From an uncultured Ruminococcus sp. (GTDB lineage Bacteria > Bacillota > Clostridia > Oscillospirales > Ruminococcaceae), in contig CAKSMF010000004.1 in NCBI GenBank assembly GCA_934474025.1, forward strand, positions 181,646 to 245,645: 64,000 nt of DNA, read 5' to 3'. Made by a program: the position numbers and the translations under genes. The notes below the pieces were generated by a model, which saw nothing but the letters and a program-made list of their open reading frames with translations, was not told where the DNA came from and ran no database searches. Shown here in pieces: positions 61,913 through 64,000 of this stretch (the first letter of the stretch is position 1; the number at the start of each line of letters is the position of its first letter).

Positions 61913-62986
61913 TTAGTCATTCTTCTTTCTGAGAACGAATGCAGTTCCGATTGCTACAGCAAGACCAGCAGCAGCTACGCCTACACCAGCAACACCAGTC
62001 TTAGGAGAATCCTTACCAGTAGACTTAGTAGTTGTTGTCTTAGCAGTTGTAGTTGTCTTACCAGATGTTGTAGTTGTATTTGTATTTGTGCCTGAAGTTG
62101 TTGTAGTTGTTGTTGTATCAGATGCTGAACCTGATGCTGTTGTTGTAGTTGTAGATGTTGTTGTAGGTGTTGTGCTTGTTGTAGTAGTTGTAGTTGTTGT
62201 AGGTGTTGTGCTTGTTGTAGTAGTTGTTGTAGTTGTAGGTGTTGTGCTTGTTGTAGTAGTTGTTGTGGTTGTAGTAGTTGTTGTTGTGGTTGTAGTAGTT
62301 GTAGTTGTAGTTGTAGTAGTTGTTGTACCAGCCAGAATCTGAATAGCACCCTGTGTGATACCCTGTGTAAATGCATAAGCCTGCATTAACTTACCAACAT
62401 TATCATTTGCCTTGTTTGTGAAAAGGTCTGCTGCGTTTTCAGTAGCCTGATATTCAATATTGATTGGGAATACTTCGCCACCTTCAACAGTGTCAGGAAG
62501 CTTGAAGTTCATTTTGTAGAGAACACCAGTAAAACCAAGGTTATCAGAACCAGCTGTTGTAAGGAATACACCAGCATCACCATTAGCTTTAACTACATTA
62601 GAAAGGTATTCGCCAGCTTCACCCATAGAAACATCTGGATTACCAACTCTGTTTTTATTTATTTTGATTGTGCTACCATTTGATGCAGGATAGTAGTTAA
62701 CGTGCATACCTGTTGCACAATAAGCCTGATCTACATTACCACCAACAGTAATATTAACAGTAACTACACCATCATTTGCAATAATTTCCTTAGCTTCTTC
62801 AAGTGTAAGAGTTACTGTATCAACAGTAAGTGTAGGTTTGTACTGAGAAGCTGCAATTTGGTCATTTGTGAAACCTTCTGGATTAGCATTATTGCTAGCA
62901 GCAAAAGCTGATACAGAAGTAGCAGATACTGCAACAGCAGAAACAGCAAGTGCTGTTAAAACCTTCTTTAAAGAATTAGTTTTCAT
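61913..62986 (-). CDS. scaE: ScaE-like cell-surface anchoring protein with one cohesin
   Basis: In R. flavefaciens ScaE is the wall-attached protein whose single cohesin holds the X-dockerin of ScaB and CttA. The 357-aa protein has a signal peptide (1-30), a cohesin-like beta domain about 45-215 (GVVTVNITVGGNVDQAYCATGMHVNYY...VLYKMNFKLPDTVEGGEVFPINIEYQ) and a long Thr linker about 220-320. The sortase signal DSPKTG is at 326-331, followed by a hydrophobic stretch and RKKND. The motif is SPKTG rather than LPxTG. Its place 87 bp after the XDoc gene matches the known cttA-scaE order. Confidence 0.88.
   Translation of the reverse strand: MKTNSLKKVLTALAVSAVAVSATSVSAFAASNNANPEGFTNDQIAASQYKPTLTVDTVTLTLEEAKEIIANDGVVTVNITVGGNVDQAYCATGMHVNYYPASNGSTIKINKNRVGNPDVSMGEAGEYLSNVVKANGDAGVFLTTAGSDNLGFTGVLYKMNFKLPDTVEGGEVFPINIEYQATENAADLFTNKANDNVGKLMQAYAFTQGITQGAIQILAGTTTTTTTTTTTTTTTTTTTTTTTTTTSTTPTTTTTTTTSTTPTTTTTTTTSTTPTTTSTTTTTASGSASDTTTTTTTSGTNTNTTTTSGKTTTTAKTTTTKSTGKDSPKTGVAGVGVAAAGLAVAIGTAFVLRKKND
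62094..62328 (-). repeat. Thr-rich coding repeat in scaE
   Basis: Near-uninterrupted ACA/ACT codons encode poly-Thr with STTPTT breaks. The breaks repeat in units of 45 and 48 bp. It is an in-frame linker; length may vary between strains. Confidence 0.85.
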
Positions 62987-63036
62987 TTTAATTTATTTCC
63001 TTTCAAATTAAATTAAGATTATAATTATTTATACTA

Positions 63037-63056
63037 CTGCCGCCACCCGACGGCAG
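63037..63056 (-). other. Stem-loop between the XDoc gene and scaE
   Basis: CTGCCG and CGGCAG pair around eight bases, about 20 bases after the XDoc stop. It has no T-run, so it may be a processing or stabilising element rather than a terminator. Confidence 0.5.
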
Positions 63057-63073
63057 ATTTTGAAACATTTCAA

Positions 63074-64000
63074 TTAGTCACTAAAAACTTTATCCCACAA
63101 TCCAGCAGTACCAATTTCAGCATCGCCAGTTGAAAGATATGCGTAAGCAGAAAGAATATTTGATGCATCAACTGCGTCTATAACTCTGTCAGCTTTCTTA
63201 GCCTTCCAGTTATCAGAAACATCATTCTTTACGTCGCCAAGGAATGCTGCAAAGTGGTCGTAGATTGAATCTGGGTCTGTAACAAGACTGCTTGAGATTG
63301 AAAGAATTATCTGGTCAGGAGTTTTACCTGTTGAAGTTTCAGCATAGTAACCAAGTGTCTGAGAAGCATCAACTGCATTTATGCTGTAATCAAGGTTAAC
63401 GTCGCCCATGTAACCGATGTAAACTTCAACGCCTGCATCACTGCCATCTACAGTTTTAAGAGCGTCACCTTCAGTAAGAACGATTGTGCCGTTTGAATCA
63501 ACGATTGTTCCACCTGCATAGTTAAGGTTTGCAATGTACTTAAAGTCTGCATCATATTTTACGAATGTTTCAGCCGGAGTTGAAGCAAATTCATAATCGA
63601 TTTGGATATCTTCTGTTTTGTCTGTTTCATATACAACGTGGAGAACGAGGTCACCAACCTGGTCTTTATTGAATTCTTCATCATGTGAGTAGTAGAAACC
63701 ATAGCTTGCAGTTTCAACTGAAACGGACCAGCTCTTAACTACACCGTCAAGAACAATAGTGCCTGTACCAGAACCTGTGCTTGTTGTTGTAGTTGTTCCT
63801 GTATCTGTGCCAGTGTCAGAACCTGTGCCTGATGTTGTAGTTGTTCCTGTATCTGTGCCAGTGTCAGAACCTGTACCTGATGTTGTAGTTGTTCCTGTAT
63901 CTGTGCCAGTGTCAGAACCTGTGCCTGATGTTGTAGTTGTTCCTGTACCTGTGCCAGTATCAGAACCTGTACCTGATGTTGTAGTTGTTCCTGTACCTGT
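63074..64000 (-). CDS. cttA: CttA-like protein, C-terminal part: X module and dockerin (continues off the window)
   Basis: The frame is open from 64000 to the stop, 308 codons, with no start, so the N-terminus lies beyond the window. Visible parts are a Thr/Gly/Ser linker of about 75 residues in 16-residue repeats, an X module (about 115 residues, ETASYGFYYSHDEEFNKDQVG...EVYIGYM) and a dockerin. The first loop is GDVNLDYSINAVDAS; the second is delayed by a helical insertion (FLGDVKNDVSDNWKAKKADR) before IDAVDAS. This arrangement matches the XDoc dyad of R. flavefaciens CttA, which binds cellulose and docks on ScaE. ScaB also ends in an XDoc, so it is a second option. Confidence 0.82.
   Translation of the reverse strand, partial: TGTGTTTTSGTGSDTGTGTGTTTTSGTGSDTGTDTGTTTTSGTGSDTGTDTGTTTTSGTGSDTGTDTGTTTTTSTGSGTGTIVLDGVVKSWSVSVETASYGFYYSHDEEFNKDQVGDLVLHVVYETDKTEDIQIDYEFASTPAETFVKYDADFKYIANLNYAGGTIVDSNGTIVLTEGDALKTVDGSDAGVEVYIGYMGDVNLDYSINAVDASQTLGYYAETSTGKTPDQIILSISSSLVTDPDSIYDHFAAFLGDVKNDVSDNWKAKKADRVIDAVDASNILSAYAYLSTGDAEIGTAGLWDKVFSD
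63775..64000 (-). repeat. 48-bp coding minisatellite in the cttA-like gene
   Basis: At least four tandem 48-bp copies encode the 16-residue unit TTTTSGTGSDTGTDTG with few changes, and continue to the window edge. Confidence 0.88.

Noticed and set aside
62088..62342. Long valine-rich plus-strand frame opposite scaE
   Set aside because: It is the complement of the poly-Thr codons; it has no ribosome binding site and no plausible product.

Overview
The window is AT-rich chromosomal DNA from a Gram-positive anaerobe. It most resembles a cellulosome-forming Ruminococcus (Oscillospiraceae, R. flavefaciens group). The evidence is six dockerin-bearing products, a single-cohesin protein with a sortase-type C-terminus, and, at the right edge, the end of a gene coding for an X-module/dockerin pair that resembles CttA of R. 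flavefaciens. The last two genes (cttA-like, then scaE-like) match the tail of the known sca cluster. Species cannot be fixed from sequence reading alone.

Layout. Positions 1-8600 (mostly minus strand) hold the general PTS and a glucose-type system: ptsI, ppa, ptsH, a EIICBA permease and its GlcT/LicT-type antiterminator, with an RNA antiterminator/terminator leader in front of the antiterminator gene. A UPF0210/ACT pair follows. Positions 8600-13700 (plus) hold hisK-lrp-aminotransferase-ispE, a tRNA-Gln on the opposite strand, and a diacylglycerol kinase-like gene followed by a duplicated copy of its own 3' end. Positions 13809-23357 are an envelope cluster: a cell-wall-repeat/transglutaminase-like protein, a lipoprotein, an MBOAT O-acyltransferase, a DHHW/AlgX-like partner, a dockerin protein with SH3b repeats, and a lipid-anchored penicillin-binding transpeptidase. 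A dockerin-bearing GH26 mannanase with a CBM35-like module follows.

Positions 25498-31356 (minus) carry rodA, yifB/comM, a lipoprotein, nnr and a small membrane protein. Positions 31497-35078 carry a membrane protein, an SmtB-type metal sensor, an amidohydrolase, a degenerate CPBP-family protein, tadA and tRNA-Leu. Two secreted dockerin proteins (CAP plus leucine-rich repeats; leucine-rich repeats alone) lie at 35150-37640. Housekeeping genes metG, htpG (with a CIRCE operator) and rny follow. Next come a dockerin M6-type protease, an O-antigen-ligase-like protein, a ferredoxin, a DUF4352 lipoprotein and a SpoVB-like flippase. The stretch 50416-54905 has an aminotransferase, an unknown protein, trpS, mazG, hup and rqcP. 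Positions 54944-61016 (minus) have an epimerase, an orphan sugar-binding lipoprotein, the MetH-activation/metF pair, ung, a DUF2500-like protein and galE. ttcA (plus) then separates galE from the sca genes.

How it works together. The dockerin cargo (mannanase, protease, CAP, LRR and SH3b proteins) would dock on scaffoldins that lie mainly outside the window. The ScaE-like protein would tether such complexes to the wall and the CttA-like protein would link the cell to cellulose. No phage, CRISPR, restriction or toxin-antitoxin system was recognised. Mobile DNA is limited to two copies of a 185-bp IS200/IS605-like remnant. Two local tandem duplications (ppa/ptsH and the diacylglycerol kinase gene) have left gene fragments.
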